A stretch of 64,000 nt of DNA from Oleiagrimonas sp963817755 (GTDB taxonomy: Bacteria; Pseudomonadota; Gammaproteobacteria; Xanthomonadales; Rhodanobacteraceae), in the NCBI GenBank assembly GCA_963817755.1, contig CAWFPB010000003.1:930001-994000 (forward strand), written 5' to 3'. The notes below the pieces were generated by a model. That model was not told the DNA's origin, made no database searches, and saw nothing but the letters and a program-made list of their open reading frames with translations. The first letter of the stretch is position 1, and the number at the start of each line of letters is the position of its first letter. Below, piece by piece: positions 8,655 through 17,304 of the stretch. A program made the position numbers and the translations under genes.

Positions 8655-9953
8655 TCAGCCCGGCAGGGCCGTCAGGTTGGGGAAGGCATCGCGTCCGGCG
8701 TAGCGTGCCGCTTCGCCCAGTTGCTCCTCGATGCGCAGCAGCTGGTTGTACTTGGCGATGCGGTCGCTGCGCGAGAGCGAGCCGGTCTTGATCTGGGTGG
8801 CGGTAGTGGCCACGGCGATGTCGGCGATGGTGGTGTCCTCGGTCTCGCCGGAACGGTGCGAGATCACCGCAGCGTATCGGGCCGCGTCGGCCATGGCGAT
8901 GGTCTGGAGGGTCTCGCTCAACGTGCCGATCTGGTTGACCTTGATCAGGATCGCGTTGGCGATGCCGGCGTCGATGCCCTTGCGGAAGATCGCCGGATTG
9001 GTGACGAAGTTGTCGTCGCCGACCAGCTGGATGCGGTCGCCCAGGCGCTCGGTCAGCGCCTTCCAGCCGGCATCGTCCTGCTCGGCCATGCCGTCCTCGA
9101 TGGTCACGATCGGGTACTTGTCGCACCAGCCGGCCAGCACGTCGATGAAGCCGGCCGAGTCGTATTTTCGGCCCTCGCCGGCCAGGTCGTAGGCGCCGTC
9201 TCGGTAGAACTCCGATGCCGCCGCGTCCAGGCCGATGAAGACGTCGCCGCCGGCGTTGTAGCCGGCCTTGCCGATGGCCTCGAGGATGGTCTCGATGGCT
9301 TCCTCGTTGGACTTCAGGTCCGGCGCGAAACCGCCCTCGTCGCCCACCGTGGTGTGCAGGCCGCGGCCCTTGAGCACGCTCTTGAGCGCGTGGAAGATCT
9401 CGGTGCCGGCACGCAGCGCCTCGGAGAAGCTGGGCGCGCCGACCGGCAGGATCATGAATTCCTGCACGTCGACGTTGTTGTCGGCGTGGGCACCGCCGTT
9501 GATGATGTTCATCATCGGCACCGGCAGCTGCACGTCGCGGCCGTCGGCCAGGTACTGCCACAGCGCCTGCTTGCGCGAGGCGGCCACGGCATGGGCCGCC
9601 GCCAGCGACACGCCGAGCAGCGCGTTGGCGCCCAGCTTGCCCTTGTTGGGGGTGCCGTCGAGCGCGATCAGCTTGTCGTCCAGGCCCTTCTGGTCGGCGG
9701 CGTCGAAGCCCGCAAGCGCATCGGCGATGGCACCGTTGACGTTGCCCACGGCATGCGTGACGCCCTTGCCCAGGTAGCGGCTACGGTCGCCGTCGCGCAG
9801 CTCGACCGCCTCGCGGGTACCGGTCGAGGCGCCCGAAGGCACGGCCGCGCGCCCCATGGCGCCGTCGGCCAGGGTCACTTCGGCCTCGAGGGTGGGATTG
9901 CCGCGCGAATCGAGGATCTGGCGGGCGTGGATGCGAGAGATTTCAGTACTCAT
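8655..9953 (-). CDS. eno: Enolase
   Basis: Glycolytic interconversion of 2-phosphoglycerate and phosphoenolpyruvate, also part of the RNA degradosome in many gammaproteobacteria. The 432-aa protein has the expected length and motifs: SRGNPTLEAEV near the start, SGASTGTREA, VGDEGGFAPDL (catalytic Glu region), and the signature ILIKVNQIGTLSET with the catalytic lysine, followed by SHRSGETEDT. It leads into ftsB. Confidence 0.98.
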   Translation of the reverse strand: MSTEISRIHARQILDSRGNPTLEAEVTLADGAMGRAAVPSGASTGTREAVELRDGDRSRYLGKGVTHAVGNVNGAIADALAGFDAADQKGLDDKLIALDGTPNKGKLGANALLGVSLAAAHAVAASRKQALWQYLADGRDVQLPVPMMNIINGGAHADNNVDVQEFMILPVGAPSFSEALRAGTEIFHALKSVLKGRGLHTTVGDEGGFAPDLKSNEEAIETILEAIGKAGYNAGGDVFIGLDAAASEFYRDGAYDLAGEGRKYDSAGFIDVLAGWCDKYPIVTIEDGMAEQDDAGWKALTERLGDRIQLVGDDNFVTNPAIFRKGIDAGIANAILIKVNQIGTLSETLQTIAMADAARYAAVISHRSGETEDTTIADIAVATTATQIKTGSLSRSDRIAKYNQLLRIEEQLGEAARYAGRDAFPNLTALPG

Positions 9954-9962
9954 GGAGGTCCG

Positions 9963-10328
9963 TTATTTCTTGAGGAGGCCGATGACGAGAAACAAAAGGA
10001 TCAGCAGCACGACCGGTGCGTTGAAGCACAACCCGAGGATCGCGAACAAGCGGCGTTGCATGCGCTGCACCACGCCAGCAATGCCCAGGCCCGTGCCGAC
10101 CAGGGCCAGCAGTCCCACCAGCAGGAGAAGCAGGCCGGCGCCGACAGCGGCCGCACCGTGACTGTCGAGATGCCCGCCGGAAGCCTTGATCGCCGCGACC
10201 AGGGACGCCAGCGCGAGCGCCAGTCCGAGCAGGGTCAGCAACCCGATCACGAACGCGGCAATGCCCATGCCCGAATGACTGCTGCGTACCTGCACGTCCG
10301 ACGCAGGATTCGATCCGACTTCGTTCAT
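9963..10328 (-). CDS. Small integral membrane protein, function unknown
   Basis: A 121-aa protein with three hydrophobic segments (about residues 22-47, 60-85 and 97-118) separated by short loops, and no charged catalytic motif. The repeated Gly/Leu-rich helices with a GMGIAAFVIGLLTLLGL start resemble DUF4190-type membrane proteins, a weak resemblance. It sits between kdsA and eno, where other Xanthomonadales also carry a small membrane gene. The stop lies 9 bp before the eno start, so co-transcription is likely. Confidence 0.75.
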   Translation of the reverse strand: MNEVGSNPASDVQVRSSHSGMGIAAFVIGLLTLLGLALALASLVAAIKASGGHLDSHGAAAVGAGLLLLLVGLLALVGTGLGIAGVVQRMQRRLFAILGLCFNAPVVLLILLFLVIGLLKK

Positions 10329-10363
10329 GCTTGTTCCTCCCCCCTTGGTGAAAACGATGGCCG

Positions 10364-11212
10364 CTAGATCGGTGCGTTGTCGTGCCCGAGTTCCAAAAAT
10401 CCCCGCTTCTTGGTCACCACGTCCAGCTCCATCAGGGTTTCCAGCAGTTCGCGCATGCGTCCCAGCGGCCAGGCATTGGGACCGTCGCTGAGCGCCTTGT
10501 CCGGGTCTGGATGGGTCTCGGCGAACAGTCCGGACACGCCCGCGGCGATGGCCGCGCGCGCCAGCACCGGCACGAACTCGCGCTGGCCGCCCGACTTGGT
10601 GCCCTGCCCGCCCGGAAGCTGCACCGAATGGGTGGCGTCGAACACCACCGGGCAGCCGGTCTCGCGCATCACCGCCAGACTACGCATGTCCGAGACCAGG
10701 TTGTTATAGCCAAAACTCACACCCCGCTCGCAGACCAGGATCTGCTGGTTGCCGGTGGCGCGCGCCTTGTCGACCACGTTCTTCATGTCCCACGGTGCCA
10801 GGAACTGGCCCTTCTTGATGTTGACCGGCTTGCCGGCCTCGGCCACCTTGCGGATGAAATCGGTCTGGCGGCACAGGAAGGCCGGGGTCTGCAGCACGTC
10901 GACCACGGACGCGACCTCGTCGAAGGGCGTGTACTCGTGCACGTCGGTCAGCACCGGCACGCCGACCTGGCGGCGCACCTCGCCAAGGATCCGCAGACCC
11001 TCTTCCATGCCCAGTCCGCGGAAGCTGTCGCCCGAGGAGCGATTGGCCTTGTCGAAGCTGGACTTGAAGATGAACGGCATGCCCAGCGACGCAGTGATTT
11101 CCTTGAGCGTGCCGGCGGTATCGACCTGCAGCTGCTCGGACTCGACCACGCACGGGCCGGCGATCAGGAACAGCGGATGCTCCAGTCCGGCGTCGAAGCC
11201 GCACAGCTTCAT
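10364..11212 (-). CDS. kdsA: 3-deoxy-8-phosphooctulonate synthase (KDO-8-P synthase)
   Basis: Condenses arabinose 5-phosphate with PEP in synthesis of KDO for lipopolysaccharide. The 282-aa protein carries LIAGPCVVES, FKSSFDKANRSS, LTDVHEYTPFDEVA, FLCRQTDFI and the DATHSVQLPGG motif, all standard for KdsA. It overlaps the pyrG stop by four bases (ATGA), so pyrG-kdsA are coupled, as in many gammaproteobacteria. Confidence 0.98.
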   Translation of the reverse strand: MKLCGFDAGLEHPLFLIAGPCVVESEQLQVDTAGTLKEITASLGMPFIFKSSFDKANRSSGDSFRGLGMEEGLRILGEVRRQVGVPVLTDVHEYTPFDEVASVVDVLQTPAFLCRQTDFIRKVAEAGKPVNIKKGQFLAPWDMKNVVDKARATGNQQILVCERGVSFGYNNLVSDMRSLAVMRETGCPVVFDATHSVQLPGGQGTKSGGQREFVPVLARAAIAAGVSGLFAETHPDPDKALSDGPNAWPLGRMRELLETLMELDVVTKKRGFLELGHDNAPI

Positions 11213-12885
11213 GCCGAGGCCTCCTGGGTGTCGGCCAGGCGCGGCGCGTCGCGCACGTCGCGGTACTCGCGCGCGGCACGCACGAAGCCGATGAACAGCG
11301 GGTGCCCGTCACGCGGCGTGGAGGTGAACTCGGGGTGCGCCTGGCAGGCCAGGAACCACGGGTGCTCCTGCGGCGAAAGCTCGATGACCTCGACCAGCAG
11401 GTCGTCCATGGACTTGCCCGAGACCACCAGGCCCAGTTCCTCGAAACGCTGCCGGTAGTGGTTGTTGAATTCGTAGCGGTGGCGGTGACGCTCGCGCACC
11501 ACGTCGCGGCCGTACATGCCGTGCGCCAGGGTGCCGGGCTTGAGCCGGCACTCCTGCGCGCCCAGGCGCATGGTGCCGCCCAGGTCGGACTGCTCGCTGC
11601 GCGTCTCGACCTCGCCGCTGGAGGTGGTCCATTCGGTGACCAGGGCGATCACCGGATCCTTGGCGTGGCGATTGTTCTCGCTGGAATCGGCATCCTCGAG
11701 GCCAGCCACGTGACGGGCGAAGTCCACCACCGCCGCATGCATGCCGTAGCAGATGCCGAAGAACGGCACCTTGTGCTCGCGGGCGTACTGCGCCGCCTGG
11801 ATCTTGCCCTCGAATCCGCGCTTGCCGAAACCGCCGGGCACCAGGATCGCGTCGACGTCGCCGAACACCTTCACGGCTCCCTCGGCCTCGATCCGTTCCG
11901 AGTCCACCCACTTCAGGTGCACGCGCGTGTTCTGCTTGATGCCGCCGTGGCGCAGCGCCTCGCCCAGCGACTTGTAGGCGTCCTTGTGTTCGACGTACTT
12001 GCCCACGATGGCCACGGTGACCTCGTCGTGCGGATGCTCGACCGCCTCGACGGTGGCTTCCCACTCGGACAGGTCCGCCGGCTTGGCATCCAGGCCGAGC
12101 TGGCGCACGACGATGTCGTCCAGGCCCTGCCCGTGCAGCCACTGCGGCAGCTTGTAGATGACGTCCAGGTCCACCGCGCTGATCACGGCCTGCTCGGGCA
12201 CGTTGGTGAACAGCGCGATCTTGCGGCGCTCGCCGTCCGGCAGCGGCTGCTCGCAGCGGCACACCAGCACGTCGGGCTGGATGCCGATCGAACGCAGCTC
12301 CTTGACCGAATGCTGGGTCGGCTTGGTCTTGATCTCGCCGGCGGCCTTGATGTACGGGACCAGGGTCAGGTGCATGAACAGGCACTTCTCCGGGCCGTGC
12401 TCGATGCGCAACTGGCGGATGGCCTCCAGGAACGGCAGCGACTCGATGTCGCCCACGGTGCCGCCGATCTCGACCAGGGCCACGTCGTAGCCACGCGTGG
12501 CCTCGTACACCACGTGCTTGATCTGGTCGGTGATGTGCGGGATCACCTGCACGGTGGCGCCCAGGTAGTCGCCGCGGCGCTCCTTGCGGATCACGCTCTC
12601 GTAGATCTTGCCGGTGGTGACCGAATTGCGCCCGGTCAGGCGGGTGCGCACGAAGCGCTCGTAGTGTCCCAGGTCCAGGTCGGTCTCGGCACCGTCGTCG
12701 GTGACGTAGACCTCGCCGTGCTGGAAGGGACTCATGGTGCCCGGATCCACATTGATGTAGGGATCGAGCTTCATCAGGGTCACGTTGAGGCCACGCGCCT
12801 CGAGGATGGCCGCCAGCGAAGAGGCAGCGATGCCCTTGCCAAGCGAGGACACCACACCGCCAGTGACGAAGATCAGAGGGGTCAT
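11209..12885 (-). CDS. pyrG: CTP synthase
   Basis: Makes CTP from UTP using glutamine-derived ammonia. The 558-aa protein has the synthetase domain (P-loop GGVVSSLGKGIAASSL at residues 9-24) and a class-I glutaminase domain with nucleophile Cys379 in GICYGMH. The residue usually Gln after GM is His383 here, a small departure. The C-terminal HPEFTSTP holds the catalytic His. The open frame continues 1 kb upstream without a stop, but the start at 12885 (MTPLIFVTGG) is the family start; the upstream part is antisense-frame sequence of the tsdA gene. Confidence 0.98.
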   Translation of the reverse strand: MTPLIFVTGGVVSSLGKGIAASSLAAILEARGLNVTLMKLDPYINVDPGTMSPFQHGEVYVTDDGAETDLDLGHYERFVRTRLTGRNSVTTGKIYESVIRKERRGDYLGATVQVIPHITDQIKHVVYEATRGYDVALVEIGGTVGDIESLPFLEAIRQLRIEHGPEKCLFMHLTLVPYIKAAGEIKTKPTQHSVKELRSIGIQPDVLVCRCEQPLPDGERRKIALFTNVPEQAVISAVDLDVIYKLPQWLHGQGLDDIVVRQLGLDAKPADLSEWEATVEAVEHPHDEVTVAIVGKYVEHKDAYKSLGEALRHGGIKQNTRVHLKWVDSERIEAEGAVKVFGDVDAILVPGGFGKRGFEGKIQAAQYAREHKVPFFGICYGMHAAVVDFARHVAGLEDADSSENNRHAKDPVIALVTEWTTSSGEVETRSEQSDLGGTMRLGAQECRLKPGTLAHGMYGRDVVRERHRHRYEFNNHYRQRFEELGLVVSGKSMDDLLVEVIELSPQEHPWFLACQAHPEFTSTPRDGHPLFIGFVRAAREYRDVRDAPRLADTQEASA

Positions 12886-13016
12886 GAACGACGGCTCAAG
12901 CTGGTAAAAGGCCATTCTACAGAGTCGAACCCGAAGCTGCGAGTCCGTCCGGCCGAGCCCGTTCATTCCTGCGCCGGCCCGGGCGCCCGGAGCGGCCCGG
13001 ACGCCGGCCGGAGCTT

Positions 13017-13976
13017 TCAGTGCGAGGGGCTTGAACCCAGCAGGTGGCCGTGGACCCGGGTACCGTACAGCGACATCGGGCTGTCGTGGTACTTCTTGCG
13101 CGTCTGCGCCAGGTTGCCGTTGTAGCGCGGATCCTGCGGCCGCTCGTGGGCATCCATGAACAGGGCCACGTCCCAGGCTTGCTGGTCGCTGAGCATGCCG
13201 CCGCGGCCGATCGGCATGTTGGCCTTGATGAAGGCCGCGGCGTTGTCGAGCTTGTGCATGCCTGCGCCCCAGTTGAACGAATCGGGGCCCCACAGCGGCG
13301 GAAACACGTAGCGGCCGGCCACCTTCTGGCCCTGGCCATGGTCGCCATGGCACAAGCTGCAACGGGACTGGAAAACCTTCTTGCCGCGTGCGTAGTCCGG
13401 AGGCTGCGGAGGCTTGAATCCCTGCTTGGGATAGCCGCGCCCGGCCAGGGCAACTCCTGTCGGCGCGCCCTTGGCCAGCCAGTAGGAATAGGCCTCCAGG
13501 GCCACGATCACCGGACTCGTGGCCGGCGGAGGGGTGCCATTCATGCTGTAGCGAAAACACCCCTGCAGGCGTTCGGCGAAGGTGTTCACGCGGCCGTTCT
13601 TCCTGCGGTAGGCCGGATACATGCCCCAGGCCGCCCACAGCGGCGCGGCGTTGGCCAGGCGTCCCGCATCCAGGTGGCAATTGGTGCATTCGAGCCCGTT
13701 GCCGACCCAGTTGCCGGCGTACTGCTGCGTGTGCACGAAAATATCGCGCCCGCGGCGGATCTCGTCGCCGAACGGCGTGTCGGGAATGGCATCCATGGGC
13801 GGCGGCGAGAAACGCACCGCCGCTGGGGACTTGGCCACGGCCACCGTGGAACGGCCTGTTGCCGGTACCGCCGATGCGGCGGCCGGGTGCGGCGATCGCG
13901 ACTGGGAACAGCCGGCCATGACCAGCATCACAACCAGCGCCGCCGGGACCCAAGCGGTCAATATGCGGTGTTTCAT
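13017..13976 (-). CDS. tsdA: Thiosulfate dehydrogenase TsdA, diheme c-type cytochrome
   Basis: Periplasmic enzyme that joins two thiosulfates into tetrathionate. The 319-aa precursor has a lipobox (LVMAGC, Cys23) and two heme motifs, CTNCH (97-101) and CSLCH (206-210). The TsdA hallmark RLQGCFRYSMNG supplies Cys140, the unusual axial cysteine ligand of the first heme known from Allochromatium TsdA. GRG near residue 180 and Met residues near 240/254 fit the second heme site. Its start overlaps the tsdB stop by 4 bp, so the two are co-translated. A membrane-anchored, lipidated TsdA would differ from soluble versions. Confidence 0.92.
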   Translation of the reverse strand: MKHRILTAWVPAALVVMLVMAGCSQSRSPHPAAASAVPATGRSTVAVAKSPAAVRFSPPPMDAIPDTPFGDEIRRGRDIFVHTQQYAGNWVGNGLECTNCHLDAGRLANAAPLWAAWGMYPAYRRKNGRVNTFAERLQGCFRYSMNGTPPPATSPVIVALEAYSYWLAKGAPTGVALAGRGYPKQGFKPPQPPDYARGKKVFQSRCSLCHGDHGQGQKVAGRYVFPPLWGPDSFNWGAGMHKLDNAAAFIKANMPIGRGGMLSDQQAWDVALFMDAHERPQDPRYNGNLAQTRKKYHDSPMSLYGTRVHGHLLGSSPSH

Positions 13977-14650
13977 CGTTTGGCTCCGTCGACCACTGCC
14001 GGCTGTGCGGCGAACCAGCTCGCCACTGCGCGAATATCCTGGTCGCTCAGCCCGGCGGCCACGTGCTGCATCAGCTGCATCGGGTCATTGTGGCGGGTAC
14101 CGTCGCGCCAGGCCTTGAGCTGGCGCACCAGATAGGTCGCCGGCTGACCCGCCAGGGGCGGGAAATGCGCGCCCACGCCGACGCCATGCGGTCCGTGGCA
14201 ACGCACGCAGGCGGGCATCTTGCGGCTCCAGCGCCCCCACAGCGCCAGCCGTGCCCCGGGACCGTCGTCGCCGGGCGGATGGGCCGCGCCCCGACGAGCC
14301 GAGGCCGGGATCGGCATCGCACTGTAGTAGGCCGCCATGGCCTTGCGCTCAGCGGGCGTCAACGCGCTCGCATTGGGCTGCATCACCCCGTTCTTGCGCG
14401 TGCCGCTGGCGAAGTCGTCGAGCTGCTTGAGCAGGTACGCCCGGTTCTGGCCGGCCAGACGCGGGTACCCCGCCACCGCGTTGCCGCCGCCGTGATCGCC
14501 GTGACAGGCCTGGCAGGGCATGGCGCCATGGCCGTTGCCCTGGCGTGCGATGGCCGCGGCATCGGGTGCGGACGCCGCACGGGCCTGGAGCCCGGCCGCG
14601 GCCAGCAGCAGGCCCACGATGGCAAGCAACGAATTCAGGCAGGCTCGCAT
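13973..14650 (-). CDS. tsdB: Cytochrome c4-like diheme protein, probable TsdB electron acceptor
   Basis: A 225-aa secreted cytochrome with signal peptide (residues 1-26) and two c-type domains, heme motifs CQACH (46-50) and CVRCH (148-152). Each is followed by the class-I pattern of cytochrome c4 (YPRLAGQNRAYLLKQLDDF and FPPLAGQPATYLVRQLKAW). TsdB proteins of this type take electrons from TsdA. The start at 14650 is chosen for the AAGGAG ribosome binding site. It is coupled to tsdA by an ATGA overlap and follows the solute-binding gene by 16 bp. Confidence 0.88.
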   Translation of the reverse strand: MRACLNSLLAIVGLLLAAAGLQARAASAPDAAAIARQGNGHGAMPCQACHGDHGGGNAVAGYPRLAGQNRAYLLKQLDDFASGTRKNGVMQPNASALTPAERKAMAAYYSAMPIPASARRGAAHPPGDDGPGARLALWGRWSRKMPACVRCHGPHGVGVGAHFPPLAGQPATYLVRQLKAWRDGTRHNDPMQLMQHVAAGLSDQDIRAVASWFAAQPAVVDGAKR

Positions 14651-14666
14651 CGGCGGCTCCTTGCGT

Positions 14667-15650
14667 TCAGCGGTTCGTACCAGCATACGGCTTGAACCCG
14701 TAGCGCTTGAGGATGGCCAGGGCGCGTGACGAATGGATGAAGTCCAGCCAGGCACGCGCCGCCTTCGGATGCGCCGGATGGGCAACGACCGCGCCGGCAT
14801 AGATCGCGGTCACGTTGTGGGCCGCGGGGATATCCACGTGACCGATCGGGTGACCGGCCATTTCCTGGAACCGGGCCTCCGATTGCCAGGTCACGCCGCC
14901 CTGCACCCGGCCCTGCATGATCCACAGCGGCGTCTGCCGGTGGTGGATGTGCGTGAGCGTGGTGCTGCCGTCGGCCACCTTGGTCGTATACACCGCCGCA
15001 AGCAGCTTCTTCCCGCCGGCCTTGACGAGGGCTTTCTCGATGCGCTTGGCGATGCCCTCGAAGGCCGGGTTGGGCATGGCCAGCCTGACCCCGGGGCGCG
15101 CCAGGTCGGCCAGGCCGCGGATGTGCGCGGGATTGCCGCGCGGCACCATGATGGTCAGGTCGTTGGTGACGAACGGCACCACCGGCGCCGCCAGGTCACC
15201 GCCCTTGACCATGGCGCGCACCCGTCCCAGGCCGGCCATGTACACGTCGGGCGGCGCCGTCCAGGTCATGTTGCCCACGGTGATCGTGCCGCCGGCCTGC
15301 ATCTGCCGCTGCAACAGGCCCGGCGGGATGGTCTCCCAGTACAGCCGTCCGAGAAAGCGCGGGTGCAGGCGTTCGAAGGCATGCACCAGCGGGGCCATGG
15401 CGAAGTAGTAGTTGCCGGCCACGTACAGCACCAGTCGCGCTCCGCCGGGGGACCCGTGGAAATCGGCCAGGTTGTCGACCGGCGCGACGGTGAAGTTCAG
15501 TCCGCGATGCACGGCATCGTTGTTGCGCCCGCCGGACCAGGGCGGGAACACGCTGTCGGTGGCACTCCGGGCAGGCGGCCCGGCCTGCGCGGCCCCCGCG
15601 AAGGTCAGGGACAGCATGGCTGACAGCAGGAAGACGAGAGATCGGTTCAT
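14667..15650 (-). CDS. Orphan periplasmic solute-binding protein (molybdate/sulfate-binding-like fold)
   Basis: A 327-aa protein with a signal peptide (FLLSAMLSLTFAGAAQAG) and a class-II periplasmic binding fold: LVLYVAGNYYFAMAPLVHAFE at the start of lobe 1, then ARPGVRLAMPNPAFEG, and a C-terminal AHPKAARAWLDFIHS segment as in ModA-type proteins. No ABC permease or ATPase is nearby, so it may bind a substrate for the neighbouring enzymes rather than for import. It lies between the DsrE-like gene and tsdB in one leftward unit. The ligand is unknown; an oxyanion of sulfur is an inference from context. Confidence 0.78.
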   Translation of the reverse strand: MNRSLVFLLSAMLSLTFAGAAQAGPPARSATDSVFPPWSGGRNNDAVHRGLNFTVAPVDNLADFHGSPGGARLVLYVAGNYYFAMAPLVHAFERLHPRFLGRLYWETIPPGLLQRQMQAGGTITVGNMTWTAPPDVYMAGLGRVRAMVKGGDLAAPVVPFVTNDLTIMVPRGNPAHIRGLADLARPGVRLAMPNPAFEGIAKRIEKALVKAGGKKLLAAVYTTKVADGSTTLTHIHHRQTPLWIMQGRVQGGVTWQSEARFQEMAGHPIGHVDIPAAHNVTAIYAGAVVAHPAHPKAARAWLDFIHSSRALAILKRYGFKPYAGTNR

Positions 15651-15682
15651 GAACGGGTTCCGTGCGTCGGTCAACGGGGCGG

Positions 15683-15790
15683 TCACATCGGTTCCAGCGC
15701 GTAGCCCTGGTTCTGCAGGGTGATCAGCGTGCTGAGGGCCGACAGCGACAGGGTCACGTCATGCGCCTGCCAGCCGTAGCTTGAAATGAT
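15683..15790 (-). other. Out-of-frame C-terminal tail of the DsrE-like gene
   Basis: Read in the frame ending at 15683, the DNA encodes SYGWQAHDVTLSLSALSTLI and then TLQNQGYALEPM before a TGA. This is the usual DsrE-family ending, with the LSALSTLITLQNQGY helix. It joins the upstream frame if a single base is skipped around 15783-15790 (near the TTTCAA of the HHFK codons). The gene is therefore either a recent frameshift mutant or carries a one-base sequence error. Confidence 0.75.
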
Positions 15791-16241
15791 GCTCGCCCAT
15801 GGCCTGGGCGCACACCGAGATCTCCACGCCGGCCTTGGTCAGCTGGCGGATCAGCGGCAGGTTGGGATTGTCCACGCCGAACTTGGCGCGGTAATGCGCG
15901 TTGTCGAGGACGATCGGCGTGGCCGGACCGGCCGTGACGGCGACGATCTTCAGGTGGTCCAGCGGCACGCCCGCGGCCACGAAGATGTTGACCGTGCGCG
16001 CCACGTGATCCAGTGCGCCATTGACCGCCGAAGGCGAGCTGGACGGATGGGTCAGCTCGAACACCACCTTGTAGGTCCTGGCCGGATCGGGCTTGTGGAC
16101 CGCCCCGGCCACGACATGGATCTTGCCGTGTCCGTGAATCGTGGGCGTGGACCAGAAACCGTCTCCGGCGACCGCCGTCAACGGAAGCGACACGGCCGCG
16201 AGCAGCAAGGCAGCAGCGGATGCAAGATGCGCAATACGCAT
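15759..16241 (-). CDS. Secreted DsrE/DsrF-family protein, C-terminus lost by frameshift
   Basis: The 160-aa product has a signal peptide (ALLLAAVSLPLTAVAG) and a DsrE-type fold: KVVFELTHPS, then VNIFVAAGVPLDHLKIV and the cysteine segment GVEISVCAQAMGEHHF. DsrE/TusD-like proteins carry persulfide sulfur on a conserved cysteine, here the one in SVCAQAM. The frame ends abruptly after LRLAGA, while the expected family C-terminus is encoded one base out of frame down to 15683. The start has an AGGAG site 9 nt upstream. It is the first gene of the tsd unit and divergent from the LysR gene. Confidence 0.75.
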   Translation of the reverse strand: MRIAHLASAAALLLAAVSLPLTAVAGDGFWSTPTIHGHGKIHVVAGAVHKPDPARTYKVVFELTHPSSSPSAVNGALDHVARTVNIFVAAGVPLDHLKIVAVTAGPATPIVLDNAHYRAKFGVDNPNLPLIRQLTKAGVEISVCAQAMGEHHFKLRLAGA

Positions 16242-16293
16242 GGGGACACTCCTGGGAATCGGAAACCGGTGCATCTTGACCCGATGAAAACAA

Positions 16294-16306
16294 TGCATCC
16301 AATGCA
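16294..16306. promoter_or_regulatory. LysR-type operator candidate (T-N11-A dyad)
   Basis: TGCATCCAATGCA is a perfect 5-3-5 inverted repeat and fits the T-N11-A rule of LysR-family operators. It sits 53 bp from the DsrE-like start and 30 bp from the divergent LysR start, where such a regulator would control both genes. Confidence 0.5.
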
Positions 16307-16336
16307 AATAAAGCAATTCACCCATATCATTCATTT

Positions 16337-17233
16337 ATGAATCTTCACCATCTGGCGATTTTCCACGCCATCGCGGACACCGGCAGCATCAGCGCCGGTG
16401 CGCGGCAGTTGCATATCTCGCAGCCGGCGCTGTCGCGCGAACTGAAGACCTTCGAGACGCGCCTGGGCGTGCAGCTGTTCGAGCGCATGCCCCGCGGCAT
16501 GCGACTGACCGAGGCCGGTCGCATCCTGTACGAACACGCCACGCGCCTGTTCGCCCTCGAACGCGAGGCCGAAGCCGCCATCCGCGACCTGGTCGATGCG
16601 CGCCAGGGCCGCCTGACCCTGGGGGCCAGCAACACCATCGGCACCTACGTGCTGCCGCGGGTCCTGGCGATCCTGCGCCGGGAACGGCCGAAGGTACGCA
16701 TCACCCTTTTCGTGGGCAACACCGAACAGGTCGCGCACGGCGTGCTCGACATGCGTTTCATGCTCGGCTTCATCGAGGGTCCGCAACACCTGGAGGGACT
16801 GGAAAGCTTCACCTTCGAGGAAGACGAGCTGGTCCCGGTGGTGGCGAACGACCACCCCGCCGCGGAGATCAGGCGCCACGGGCTGGACGAGATCCGCCGG
16901 CACCCCCTGCTGATGCGCGAACCCGGATCGGGCACGCGCGAGCTGATCGCCGACAGCCTGGGGCTCCGGGACATGCTGGCCGACGACCGGGTGATGGAAT
17001 TCGGCAATACCGAGGCCCTCAAGCAGGGCGTCCTGCATGGTGGCGGCATCGCCTGGCTGCCGCGCATCAGCGTGGCTGAAGAACTGCGCAAGGGCGTCCT
17101 GCGCGAAGTGGGCGACGGGGACCTGCACATCCGCCGCCCGTTCAAGGTACTGCGGCGCGCCGGGGCCGACGTCACCCCGCTCGAACGGGTGTTCCTGGAC
17201 CACCTCAAGCCGGGCCTGGGCGCCCAGCTGTAG
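16337..17233 (+). CDS. LysR-family transcriptional regulator
   Basis: A 298-aa regulator with the LysR winged helix-turn-helix at residues 1-60 (SISAGARQLHISQPALSREL) and a substrate-binding-like effector domain (about 90-295, starting LTLGASNTIGTYVLP). The effector domain resembles the CysB/CbbR/YeiE group, which sense small anions, but the ligand is not evident. It is divergent from the DsrE-SBP-tsdBA unit across 95 bp containing a T-N11-A dyad, so it most likely regulates thiosulfate oxidation. Confidence 0.9.
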   Translation: MNLHHLAIFHAIADTGSISAGARQLHISQPALSRELKTFETRLGVQLFERMPRGMRLTEAGRILYEHATRLFALEREAEAAIRDLVDARQGRLTLGASNTIGTYVLPRVLAILRRERPKVRITLFVGNTEQVAHGVLDMRFMLGFIEGPQHLEGLESFTFEEDELVPVVANDHPAAEIRRHGLDEIRRHPLLMREPGSGTRELIADSLGLRDMLADDRVMEFGNTEALKQGVLHGGGIAWLPRISVAEELRKGVLREVGDGDLHIRRPFKVLRRAGADVTPLERVFLDHLKPGLGAQL

Positions 17234-17304
17234 CGTCGGCACGACCGCACGGACACGACTTCACGCACTGCCGCGAACAACGGTCGCGCTGCTAGCATGC
17301 CCGG

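Noticed and set aside
11209..13953. A single 914-codon frame that would fuse an extra 356 residues to CTP synthase
   Set aside because: The upstream part is antisense-frame sequence of the tsdA gene with Arg/Gly/Pro-rich, unconserved content; the family start MTPLIFVTGG lies at 12885.
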